A stretch of DNA of 64,000 nt, taken from assembly GCA_004431415.1 (NCBI GenBank), contig QPMI01000064.1, positions 310,001 to 374,000 on the forward strand, written 5' to 3'. This DNA comes from Cyanophora paradoxa. Taxonomy: Eukaryota; Glaucocystophyceae; Cyanophorales; Cyanophoraceae. The position numbers and the translations under genes are program-made. Below the pieces are notes generated by a model. The model searched no databases. It was given only the letters and a program-made list of their open reading frames with translations, and was not told where the DNA came from. The number at the start of each line of letters is the position of its first letter. Positions within the stretch are counted from its first letter, which is position 1. Shown one piece after another: positions 11,321 to 21,639 of this stretch.

Positions 11321-12244
11321 GATTCTGTTTAAGCGATTCGCAAGCTCTGTGCACGCGCCTGGCCGCGAGAACCTCGCCCCTCCCGGGCCTCCTTCCCAAC
11401 AATATTATAAAAATAAACTCCTCTCAATCTAGATCTGCTCCACCCTTTATTTCCTCAGTACATTAATATTCGATCCTCTAGCCGGCCAGCGCTAGCTGGA
11501 CTAGCCGTCATGATCAGCCAGCCAGCTTCCAGCCAGAAAGCTGTTCGCGATCGGCCAGGCCGCTGGCCAGTCGCTGAGTGCCCTATAGGCCTACTGTGAC
11601 AGCCGCGAGGGCGTCCGCGAGGCTTCGCCGTACTTAGTGCTCCGCAGGAGCACGGATCTTGTCTCAAACCCAAAAACCAACGAGCCAAATTCCTTTTTTA
11701 ACCTTTTTTTCCACTCGAGATCCCCCCTACTAAATAATTTCCGCGTCGCACTCCCTCGAGGCAGAATTATTAATTCTGCCTCGACACGGAGGCGATTGAT
11801 GCTAATAACACTGCTACCCTAACCCCCACAGACCTCTCTAGATCCATTTTTAGCGTCCTGGCTCCCCTAAGACGACCGCTCTCCCGTGGGCGTCGCGCGA
11901 AAATCGAATTTCCCTCTGGATCAATTCCGGTACTTAACCTCCGACAAACGCAGTCCGAGTCAGAAGGTGGGACCCGGTCCCGCCCGGTCCCGCGACGAAA
12001 TCGCGCCAGGGACGCCCCAGAACGATACAGAATGACGCGCGAGGGCGAGCGCATCGCCGCAAGCTCGATTTCGGGCGCCCTCGACACTCCAGTGCGAAGA
12101 GTCGGCCGAAAATTTGATCCCGTCGGTTCCGGCCGGTCCCGCGACGCGCGCGATCGATGCGTACTGGCGCGCATAGACATAGCAGGGCCTGCGCACGCCC
12201 GAAATCTGCTTTTCGGATGCCGATCAGTGCAGGAAGGTACCGGA

Positions 12245-12950
12245 CATCAAACATTCGATCCTGCACGGGCCCGGACATCTTTCCGCGCGCCCACGCCGCG
12301 GCGCATGCGCGGAACAATAGCATAAGCATTTGAGATGTAGACAAAGCCTTCCGCATGCTTTGCGTATGCGCCGGGCCGCGACGACCCAGCCGACCCCGAA
12401 AATTCGATCCTCTTCAGACGTGAACAACTTTCCACGCGCCCTCGCGTCCTCACGCAGGCCGCATCGCTGGTATATTCATTTGAGATTTTATCAAAGCCTT
12501 TCACAAACTTCGAAGACGCGAAAGAGCACGAGAACCCAACCGTCGGCAAAAATTCGATCCTGCACGGACCCGGAGATCTTTCCGCGCGCCCACGCTGCGG
12601 CGCATGCGCGGAACAATAGCATAAGCATCTGAGATGTAGAGCAAGCGTTCCGCACGCTTTACAGATGTGCCAGGCCGCGAGGACCCAGCCGACCCCGAAA
12701 GTTCGATCCTCTTCAGACCTGAACAACTTTCCGCGCGCCCTAGGCCTCGCGTCCTCGCGCGTGCGCATCGCTACAATAGTAATTTGAGGTCTTTGTTAAG
12801 CTTTTCACGACCCCCGAGGACGCGACAGGGCGCGAGAATCCAACCGACCCTGAAAATTCGATCCTGCATGGACCTGCACGTCTTTCCTCGCGCCCTCGCC
12901 TTCGCAGCCCTGCACATCGGTGCTATATGCGTTCGAGATTCTGTTTAAGC
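12245..12950. repeat. 148-bp satellite monomers, block 3
   Basis: Anchors lie at 12257, 12406, 12556, 12705 and 12860 (spacings 149, 150, 149 and 155). Two monomer subtypes tend to alternate, one carrying CGGAACAATAGCATAAGCAT and the other ACGCGAGCGCATCGCTAC. Confidence 0.9.
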
Positions 12951-13877
12951 GATTCGCAAGCTCTGCTCATGCGCCTGGCTGCGAGGACCTCGGGCTCGCG
13001 CGCCCCTCCCCGGCCTCCCCCCCAACATTATTATTTATATTAAATTAATCTCCTCTCAATCTGCTCCACCAGTAAAAACCAAGCGTTACCGGTCCAACTC
13101 CTCCCATAATTAATTATATATTCCCTCTCCTCATTACATTGCTCTCTGGCCAACCAGGTCTCCCTAGAGCTGGCTATAGCAGGCCAGCCCATGGCCAAGC
13201 CGGCGAAACCCGGACAGCTGGCCATGGGCGGGGCTGCAGCAGGCCGCCTACTGTGACAGCCCGGCGGCCGTGACTCAGTGAGGGCTTCCGCGAGGCTTCG
13301 CCGTACTTAGTGCTCCGCAGGAGCACGGATCTTGTCTCAAACCCAAAAACGAACGGGTCCAAATTCCTTTTTTAACCTTTTTTTCCACTCGAGATCCCCC
13401 CTGCTAAATAATTTCCGTATCGACACTCCTCAAGCCAGAATTATTAATTCTCCCTCGACACGGACGCGATTGCCGCAAATAACACAGCTACTCCAACCCC
13501 CACAGACCTCTCTAGATCCATTTTTAGCGTCCTGACTCCCCTAAGACGACCGCTCTCCCGTGGGCGTCGCGCGAATATCGAATCGACGTGCAGAGTGCCC
13601 CTTATCGACGTGCAGAGTGCCCCTATCGCATTGCTTATCGCTTAAACTTCATTATACATGCAAGAGATACGTAAAGGAAGCTTATTACGACGTGTTCTGC
13701 ACGAGAAAAGGGCCCCCCGAATATTTTCTCGAGCAAAATTTTTTGAGCGTCCAGCCGAGACCAAAAAATTTAGTACCCCCCCGCGCTGCGGGAGCGCGTC
13801 TGTTAGCCCAGACGCGTGCACGTCTCTCACGTCAACCATCTGGATCGTAATCTGTGGCTCTAGACGAGCTTGAGCGT

Positions 13878-15032
13878 ATGCCGCGATCAGAGCAGAACCG
13901 GGCGACAGCCAACTTCGACCTTGCCCCGCTGCAGGCGGAGTGGCAGCGGCTGTTTCCGACTAGCGCTGTGCCATTGACAGTGCTCACGCTTGTTACTGTT
14001 GCGACCGTCGCCCAGCTCTATCCGCCAACCTTCAGTTATGCTAGCATCATTCCTCCGACTGCTTGGACCTTCTACACGCAGCCGGCCTTCGATGCGCTAC
14101 AGCAGCTGATCACTGAGCGTGTGAGCGCTCTTACCAGCGAGCCAGCGCATTCGGTCGCGCGCTGGGGTCGCGGTTTTCTTGTGATCTTCAGTAGTACTGC
14201 GCATTGTGAGCGGTTCCTGACATCGGTCGGTGCAGCTGGCCTCCAGTTGGCCGTTCCAGCCCTTGGCATTCTTGCGGCCGCTTGGATTGTCGGCCGTGAG
14301 CCGACGCCGCCGGCGGGCGGTCTGCCTCCTGACCCTGGCCAGCCGCCGCTTCAGCGCCCGCAGGGCCAGGATCACTGGATCTGGCTTGAGAAGTTTCAGC
14401 ATCGGCCCGATGAGGACCCTATCCGCCATTGGCTGGCGCAGCGCGGCCTGAAAGTCCGGCACATTCATTATCAGCAGCGGGGCATGCCAGCCGGGATTAT
14501 GAAGATCTATCTCTCTGAGCTGCCCCCGCTCGATGTGCAAGTTGCTCTTCCTAATACGGTTACCTTTGGCGACGGGCTTGAGCTTCGTGTGGCGGCCAGC
14601 TGGCGGGACTGCCGCCTGTATGGTTGCGGAGGCCGGCCTCACCTTCCTCATCCCCTAGCTGACCATCACCCCTCTCTCTCTGAATTTCATACCTCCAAAC
14701 TCTCCGCCGCGTCCACTCCGTCCTCAGCGTCCCGGCCTCAGAAGGCGGCCCGCAAGGAGACAGCCGCAGCTGGGCCCAGCGCAGCTGCAGATAAGCCTGC
14801 AGCTGATCAGTTTACTTATTCTTACCCAGCAACTGGCCCGCGTTGGACAGAGGCAACTGGTCCTATGGGCCTTGAGCTCTCCGCCCCGCCAGGGCCTGAC
14901 GGACAGCTCTCCAAGCCTGCCCACCGCATTGTCTTCCCCTTCAGGCCATTCTCCAAGCCCGGGCCGGGAAGGCCTCTGCCGCACCTCCCGCCCCCTCTGG
15001 CTCCGCTGGCGGCCCTTCGGACATGGCTATAG
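13878..15032 (+). CDS. LINE ORF1 protein
   Basis: This is an open frame of about 384 residues starting at the ATG at 13878, with in-frame open sequence continuing upstream to a GTG at 13854. The N-terminal half has hydrophobic stretches (VLTLVTVATVAQLYP; LGILAAAWIVG). The centre contains KVRHIHYQQRGMPAGIMKIY, and the C-terminal third is rich in Pro, Ala and Lys. By position it should be the element's RNA-binding/nucleoprotein ORF. No zinc knuckle or RRM is obvious. It is intact, unlike ORF2. Confidence 0.65.
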   Translation: MPRSEQNRATANFDLAPLQAEWQRLFPTSAVPLTVLTLVTVATVAQLYPPTFSYASIIPPTAWTFYTQPAFDALQQLITERVSALTSEPAHSVARWGRGFLVIFSSTAHCERFLTSVGAAGLQLAVPALGILAAAWIVGREPTPPAGGLPPDPGQPPLQRPQGQDHWIWLEKFQHRPDEDPIRHWLAQRGLKVRHIHYQQRGMPAGIMKIYLSELPPLDVQVALPNTVTFGDGLELRVAASWRDCRLYGCGGRPHLPHPLADHHPSLSEFHTSKLSAASTPSSASRPQKAARKETAAAGPSAAADKPAADQFTYSYPATGPRWTEATGPMGLELSAPPGPDGQLSKPAHRIVFPFRPFSKPGPGRPLPHLPPPLAPLAALRTWL

Positions 15033-15508
15033 ACCCGGTGAGCTCTTTCTTTTTGTTCAGATCTAATAGGGGTGTACAGTTGGTGGCCCCCCGGCTGCGC
15101 TGCAGTTGGGGTTGTGGACTGCCAAAGCTGCACTGCAGCTGCGGCATGATGCCAAGGCTGCGCTGCAGCTGCGGCACCTTGAACTTGCAATTGTTCTGAT
15201 CTGGGCTTTAAAACTGGATTACTGTTTAAATACGATGCATAGACATCTCATAAATTGGCACTCTTATTACTTTTTTCAACTCGCCCTCACCTTGTTTCTG
15301 AGCGCAGCCCGCTGGCCTGCCCACGGAGATGACGAACATGCAGATCGCTGCCGCCGGCCGTACAATTCCAACACGCGTTCGGGGTGCCGGTTCTGGCACT
15401 GGTGCCGGTTCTGGCACTGGCAAGTAGGGTCGTCTCGTATTTTGCCCTTCTTCAATTTAAGCTTGTACATAGTTTTCTCTGGATTCTTTAAACCACCGTG
15501 ATCATACT

Positions 15509-18500
15509 ATGGCCATCAATATTGTCTCCCTGAACGTTGCAGGGAAATTAGTAGGAGACACAAGCTTCTGTGCTTCACTTGGTATGCACCACGTTGATTA
15601 TCTCCTTAAGTGTGCTCGTGAACAGTCTCGCAAATCCATAGTTTGTTTACAGGAAACTCACGTATCGAGTAAAGTAGACGCTGCTTTTCTGAAAGGCAAG
15701 TGGGGGCTACCCCTTCGTACTGGGCTTTCAATCCAGAAGTTGCCAGTCAAGGTGTAGCTACTCTCTTCCCTAATAAGCGATTTAGCATTACCTCGCTAGC
15801 TCCTGCACAGAGTTCCCGGCTGCAGCTGTTCCTGTTGCGCTCTGGAACTGTAAATATTTACCTGTGCAACATTTACGCACCTGTTCAGGATGCTGAACGG
15901 TTAGGCTTCTACGAGACATTGTGTCATACTCTGGAGTCGGTCGTTCCTGTGGGGTCCCATTTAATCTTATGTGGTGATTTTAACTTTCACCTTTTGCCTT
16001 CTGACGCGAACAGTACTTCGGGGCGGGTGTCGCCCCCTGCATCCTTTGAAGCGGTTTGCTCGCAATATCAACTCCAGGATGTTGCATCGCTTTGTACGGA
16101 TGAGCGCCGGTCTAATCGATTTAAAACGTTTTATCGGACTAATGCCCAGGCAGCCTCGGGGCCGTCGAATCTCGTCTAGATTATTTCTTTGTCTCTCAAT
16201 CCCTACTCGCATGGAACCCAGTGCTCGTCCCATGGATGAAATACACTTCCAGACATCTTGATAGGCCTCTTTCTGATCACATTGGAATTCAACTCACGCT
16301 GTCCCCTCCAGTTCATCAGCGTGGGCCGGGTCGCTGGAAGATGCGATGGGACCTTTATGGGAAGAACCCAGCGTATCTCGCTGAAATTCGGAAGGTTTTT
16401 CAGATGTGGCGTGCTGAGTGGCCTTCGCCTGCATCCGATTCTATTCTTCGCTTCGAAGCTCTTAAACGGTATCTACAGACTGCTCTCTCTGCGTGGGAGT
16501 CGACTGAGCGGCGCAAGAATAAGTCGGCTTACTGGTCTGCCATGAAACGTCTCGAACGTCTCATCACCGCCTATTCGCAGGGCGAGATCTTACGGGACAG
16601 TTTCTTGAGTGGCCGCTCTGCTCTTTATAGAGAGCTGCGGGAGCGCATGCCTCAAGTGTGTAGGGCTGCCGTTCAAGCTGACTCGCTATTCTCAAGTCAG
16701 AACGAGGCCACATCGAGGCGGGAGTTTTTCACTCATTATTTCGGAACTGCTGAGCAGGAGACCGGATGTGAGAATAAACTCCGGCCGGCCAACACCCGGA
16801 TCCCTCTTATGCTTCTGATAATCCCTTTGTGCTTATGACGTTGTCGGCAGCTCATTTCGCTGATTTATACGATGGTCAGCAAGCTCAAAGTGTGGTGGCG
16901 GCGCATCGTGATGAACGGGCTGAATGTGCGTCACTGTATGCGCCTTATAAACTCATTCCGCGGGAGGCCGTGGATCTCGATACCCCACTGGCCGCCTATG
17001 AATTGTTGCAATCGTTTAAGGATATATCTGGGCTTAGAAAATCCCCTGGACTTGATGGTTTAGTACCTGAATTTTATAGTACTTTCTGGGGCGACATTGG
17101 TCCAGATTTTATGGAATACCTTAAGGCTATGCATAATCGGAAGGCGGCCCCTGGCTCGCTACGAGATATCCTCATTGTCCCAATTCCGAAACCTGGTACG
17201 GATGCGACTTTGGTCACTAACCGTCGGCCTATCTCTCTATCGAATGTAGAGGAGCGAGCAGTCGAGCGGGCATTATCTAACCGCTTGACCCCTATCATGC
17301 CCCGCTTAATATCAAAATATCAGTCGGGTTTTATCACCAAACGTTCTGCGGTGCATCAATTTATGCTCGTATATTTATTGATGTATTATGAGGGGGATAA
17401 TCCCGATCTCGAGGAACTTTGTTTGGGGTTCCTTGATTTCTCCAAAGCCTATGATCGGGTGAATTGGGAGTTTCTTTTCTGGACCTTGAATCAATATGGA
17501 TTTGGGTCATACTTTACTGACTGGGTCCGTCTTTTGTATTCTGATCTGTCGGGATGATCCATATTAATGGCTGGACAACGCCTCGGTTTCCCATCCGGTG
17601 CGGAGTCCGGCAGGGTGGTCCTCTATCGCCATATCTATATAATTTGTGTGCGCATCTATTAATCATGTTAATCGATACTGAACCCCGTATACGCGGGGTG
17701 CAAATTTCTGGGCGGTCCATATGCAAGGTCCTCCAGTTTGCTGATGATACTGTTCCCTTATTGCCTCCTTTGCGGAATTCCCCATTTGGGACGCTCTCAT
17801 TAAGAAATTTCAACGGTTAACAGGGGCGAAAATTAATCTCGAAAAATCGCATATACTACCCATGCACTCACATTTATCTCTTCCACCTGATTGTCCTTTT
17901 GAGCGTATGAAGGTTGATCCTTCTGAGATTTCCGCAGATGCCAAGATCGCCAAATATCTCGGGTTCCCTCTGGAGCTAGTGCATGACCGGTTTTGGAATA
18001 AAAAGACTGCTGCTCTCGTTCTGCGCGCACAGTCAGTTAACCGGAATCGGATGCCTCTACGCTCTGGTGTTTTACTTGCGTGGGCTGCTATTGTGGGATC
18101 ACTACATTATCCGCTGTATATTTTAGAACCGGGAGGTGATCGTTATAAAGCTTGGAGTAATTTAATCCGCAACTTTTCGGGTGTACGCGGCTCCGTATCT
18201 ACATATGTTACGGCGCTTCCGTTTAAAGACGGTGGATTAAATTGCCCAGATATTGTTACGTTTTCGCTGGCTTTAAAATCTAAATGGCTTGCCTTCCTTA
18301 ACGACCCGGCCTGTTCAGCTCCTTGGAAGGAATATATTCAATACCAAATAGACCGTCAGTTGGCTCCATTCTCTTATGCTAATGTCATTTTGGGGCTTGA
18401 TGTGTCTGCCATCTTGCCAAGATTGCATTTGCCACCGCTTTGGCAGATGCTGTTTGAGGCGTGGCGAGATCGTCAAGCCGTTGCATCTCCTACAACCGTG

Positions 18501-19663
18501 CATCAAATTTTGACCCAGCCTATTTTTCTTAATCCTTTATATGTTCTTCCTAGTGACATTGCAGCACAGACACATACTGAGTTTGCGAGAGCCGGTGTAC
18601 AGCGCGTCGCTGACATTTGGGATGTACAGTTGCACCGATTTCGTGCTCCCCTGCAATGCTAGTTGATTATACTGCTGCCTTTGATCAAATTTGTCGTGCC
18701 CTGCCATCCAGTTGGCTTACAACGCTTACTGCTAATGCCGTACCGGAACGTTTCTTATGGTATAAATCGAAAGATGATAAATATGTGTATCTGAGGGGTC
18801 CCTCGGGCTTTTTTGTGGCCTTCCCTCTTTTTGAAGGTGAGATTGTCCCACGGGTGTTGGATTTCGTCCCGTGGCCCCGTGGCCGCCCTCCAGATCCGCT
18901 CTTGTACCCTGGCGTACCAGCTGGCCTCTTGCCGCTTCATGTGCTCTCCTCCCAGTATTTTATTTCTTTGCGCAGAGGTTCGCGTCCAATTCTGGTTTCG
19001 CTTGGCACGGGTTCGACAGCTACGCTTTCCTACAGCAATTTTGCTTTCACATTCGATAAGATGCTCACGCTTCAGGGCTTTTCTGTTCGGCGCTTTTACC
19101 AGCTCGAGGTACAGCGACTGTGGCGGGTGCGGAGTAGGGCTAAGATGCCTTCAGAACACTGGGGTCTGGATCTCCCTCTTAATCGCGTGTCTCAGCTCGT
19201 CGCCCTTCGTGCCTTTCCTATGCTGTGGCTCGATGTCCTCTTCCGTCTCCGATATAAGGCTTTCCCATCTTTACAACGGCCGCCGGTCGCGGCTATTTTC
19301 TGCCGCGCTTGTAATGATGGGCAGCATCGTTCAGTGCGGCACGTTTTCTTTGATTGCCCTGTGGTGCAGGGTTTTTGGCGGGCCATGCATGCTGAGCTCA
19401 CATCCTTAGCAGAGGCTTTGCCCGAGGACGTGCAGCCCTCTTTACCATTGCCTCCTATTACGTTCTCCGCTATTCTAGATCCACAAGTTCCCGGTGTTGC
19501 GGGGACATTGATCACATCTTCTGTGGATGCCGATTTCTGTGTTCGGTATCTCGGTTATATTTTGGCGGGCATTTACGCAATTTTCAGCTGTCCCGTGCAT
19601 ATCTCTCACCCGATAATTTACTTGCTGAGCGGGTACCAGTGTACTCCGTTAATGCTCTGCTAA
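15509..19663 (+). pseudogene. LINE ORF2 endonuclease-reverse transcriptase, broken
   Basis: The ORF encodes an APE-type endonuclease (NVAG, QETHV, GDFNFHLLPSD, RLDYFFVSQS, SDHIGI) followed by a reverse transcriptase (RPISLSN, KYQSGFITKRSAVHQ, motif A FLDFSKAYDRVNWEF, motif B GVRQGGPLSPYLYN, motif C FADDT, then KINLEKS and KYLGFPL). A late CRAC-x6-H-x3-H-type Cys/His cluster (FCRACNDGQHRSVRHVFFDC) matches the zinc-binding tail common after RT domains. The reading frame is broken about six times (near 15.70, 16.18, 16.83, 17.55, 17.80 and 18.65 kb). It is therefore inactive as written, or the assembly has indel errors. All catalytic motifs are still recognisable, so decay is recent. Confidence 0.9.
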
Positions 19664-19768
19664 ACCTGTGGAAACGTTTTCTGGATATTCTCGAGATTAC
19701 GTTGCCTCCTGCTGTCGAGCGCATTGAGCTTCTTCGTTTACGGCATTTAGGGGAGGGCTCTGATTACG

Positions 19769-21463
19769 ATGGTTCAAACCCTGAGTCACGTGACCGCCCT
19801 AGCCCCCCTCAATCTATTTTTGATGCGAGCTTCTTTTCTGTGCGCGGAGCTATCCCTCTACAGCGCTCGGGCCCCCAGCAGTCGCGGTCCCGGGCCCCCT
19901 GCAGTCGCTACCCCTAGGCCTGCTGCTACAGTTAATGGCGTCGGCGTGAATCCTCAAGTTCAGCACATTGCGAGGCCATCTGCTAGCGCTGATACAGCTT
20001 CGGTCCCGGCTCCCTCGAGTTCTCGTTTGAGCTCGTCTGCCGATGCTAGCGCTAGCGCCGCTTCTGCCTCCACATTAATATGCCCTATTTGTGGGAAGAA
20101 CTTTCAGTCTTCTGCTGATCGTGACCGTCATGTTCGGGCTGATAAACATCCTGCTAACGCCCGTGGCGTTCGCCGACCTCGAACCCCCTCTAGTTCAGAG
20201 AATCCTCCAGATCCTGTGCCTCCTGCCCAGCGCCCCCGCCTCCAGTCTCCGGATCCGGCACCCCCAGTGCTTGCTCCAGCTCCTGCAGCTGCGGCTACAT
20301 ATGCCGAGCCCCGTCAGCCTGTTCCGACTTTGCGACGGATTCGCTCCCCTGCACCCTCACCGTCGCCACCTGCTCAGCGGCTCCGTACTTCCCTGCCCCC
20401 CCCTAGTCCTTCTCTGATACCTTCCGTTTCACGAATCCGCCGCCCCCGGTCTCCGTCGAATTCAACCTTGCCTCCCGATGCCGATCCGTCCCCTGTCCAT
20501 GTGTCTCGGCGCCTGCGGCTTTCCTCTCCTGTACCTTCGGCTTCCCCTCTGGCTGTCCCGCCAGATCCACCTCGCCCGCCGGTTCCTGCATGGCCCCCTT
20601 TGATTCATGATAGTCTTGTATCAATCTTCGCTTCACCTCAACTTAGTTTACCCTCAGTTGTTTTGCCGTCACCTCCATCAGATGCTTCATCGATGTTAGT
20701 TAGGAGCACTGGCCCCCTCCACCTTCCAGTTCCTCGTGTATTCCATGCCTTCCCTGTACCTTTGATTCCGTTCCCTTTGTCGTTAGCTCTGCCTCTTCCT
20801 CCTCCATCTCTCACTGTTAGCCCTCAGGCAGTTCCGCCTCTTTATCTTCAGCGACCGTCAGACCGTATAGTTTTTGGCAGCGAGTATTTTGTGTATGGTG
20901 ACGTTCCTCGTGTGTACCCTTCTCTCTCTTCTACTTCGCTATATTTGCCTCTCCCGCCTGGTTCAGCCCCATCGTCTGCCTTCCCTGTCACTACTGGCTT
21001 GCGTTTCGCCCCTCCTCTTATACTGCCGATTCCGAGTCTGCACCCGAGCTCTGCCCCTTTCCTCGTGTCGTCCCCAGTTCCTCAGATTAGTCTTCAGCCG
21101 TCCATTGTTTTACCAACTCTACAATCTCGATTCCGTTTAGACACTCCGCCAGCTTCGACTTTCCCCTCTAGTGGTGTCCTACGTTTCGCCTCTCCTACTG
21201 TTCTACCGCCTTTGCCTCCTGCGACTACGTCTTCTAGTTCTGCTGTTAGCTCTGTCTTGTCGTCTTCGTCTAGATCTTCGTCTTCGACTGTAGTTCCTCG
21301 TGCTCGTTCTCCTTATTTGCTGCGTCCCCGTGCTCCTCGTCGTTCTAGTGTGACTAGTACTTCTGCATCGACGCCCTTGAGCTCTTCTACTCCTTCTCTT
21401 CGTGCTCGTTCTCCTTATCTTTTGCGTTCTTCTGATCGTGTCCCTTCTCGTGATCCCTCTTGA
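19769..21463 (+). CDS. LINE ORF3 with one C2H2 zinc finger
   Basis: This is an uninterrupted frame of 564 codons directly after the RT gene. Near residue 105 it has a C-x2-C-x12-H-x5-H finger (CPICGKNFQSSADRDRH). The remainder is strongly Ser/Pro/Leu-rich, with a C-terminal repeated RARSPYLLR motif. It overlaps a short frame that continues the end of ORF2, so it may originally be expressed by reinitiation or frameshift. An intact ORF here, while ORF2 is broken, is notable. Low sequence complexity means part of it could be open by chance. Confidence 0.55.
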   Translation: MVQTLSHVTALAPLNLFLMRASFLCAELSLYSARAPSSRGPGPPAVATPRPAATVNGVGVNPQVQHIARPSASADTASVPAPSSSRLSSSADASASAASASTLICPICGKNFQSSADRDRHVRADKHPANARGVRRPRTPSSSENPPDPVPPAQRPRLQSPDPAPPVLAPAPAAAATYAEPRQPVPTLRRIRSPAPSPSPPAQRLRTSLPPPSPSLIPSVSRIRRPRSPSNSTLPPDADPSPVHVSRRLRLSSPVPSASPLAVPPDPPRPPVPAWPPLIHDSLVSIFASPQLSLPSVVLPSPPSDASSMLVRSTGPLHLPVPRVFHAFPVPLIPFPLSLALPLPPPSLTVSPQAVPPLYLQRPSDRIVFGSEYFVYGDVPRVYPSLSSTSLYLPLPPGSAPSSAFPVTTGLRFAPPLILPIPSLHPSSAPFLVSSPVPQISLQPSIVLPTLQSRFRLDTPPASTFPSSGVLRFASPTVLPPLPPATTSSSSAVSSVLSSSSRSSSSTVVPRARSPYLLRPRAPRRSSVTSTSASTPLSSSTPSLRARSPYLLRSSDRVPSRDPS

Positions 21464-21639
21464 TTCTGTATATATTTTGTGCTAGTTTACTGTATCTTTG
21501 ATTTGTGATTGCTTTGTTGTCTTTAATATCACTACCTACGGGGGGTTCGCCCCACCGTAGTCTCTCAAAAAAAAAAATTTTGCAAAAAATTTTACAAAAA
21601 ATTTTGTTTTATTTTTCGAAAAATTTTTCGGCCGGAACC

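Larger units (their letters stand above)
8249..13582. repeat. tandem macro-satellite, units of about 1.7 kb
   Basis: Macro-units begin with TCAAACCCAAAAACC at 8249, 9950, 11664 and 13337 (spacings 1701, 1714 and 1673 bp). Each complete unit has a head of about 480 bp with a perfect palindrome, several repeats of about 148-149 bp, and a tail. The tail in the units ending at 9949 and 11663 contains CTACTGTGACAGCCGCGAGG and ends CACGGATCTTGTC; the tail ending at 13336 is diverged in its first part. The first unit carries an internal 450-bp duplication. The fourth unit is interrupted near 13582 by a LINE and resumes near 21640. No protein-coding potential is evident. Many open frames cross it only because the sequence is repeated. 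Confidence 0.9.

Noticed and set aside
8500-12760. Minus-strand ORFs of 120-280 residues across the satellite (Arg/Ser/Gly-rich)
   Set aside because: The same peptide recurs because the DNA is tandemly repeated, with frame changes between units. No domain was seen.
8249-13336. Tandem repeats as a CRISPR array
   Set aside because: Units are about 148 bp with no short direct repeats and unique spacers, and the context is eukaryotic.
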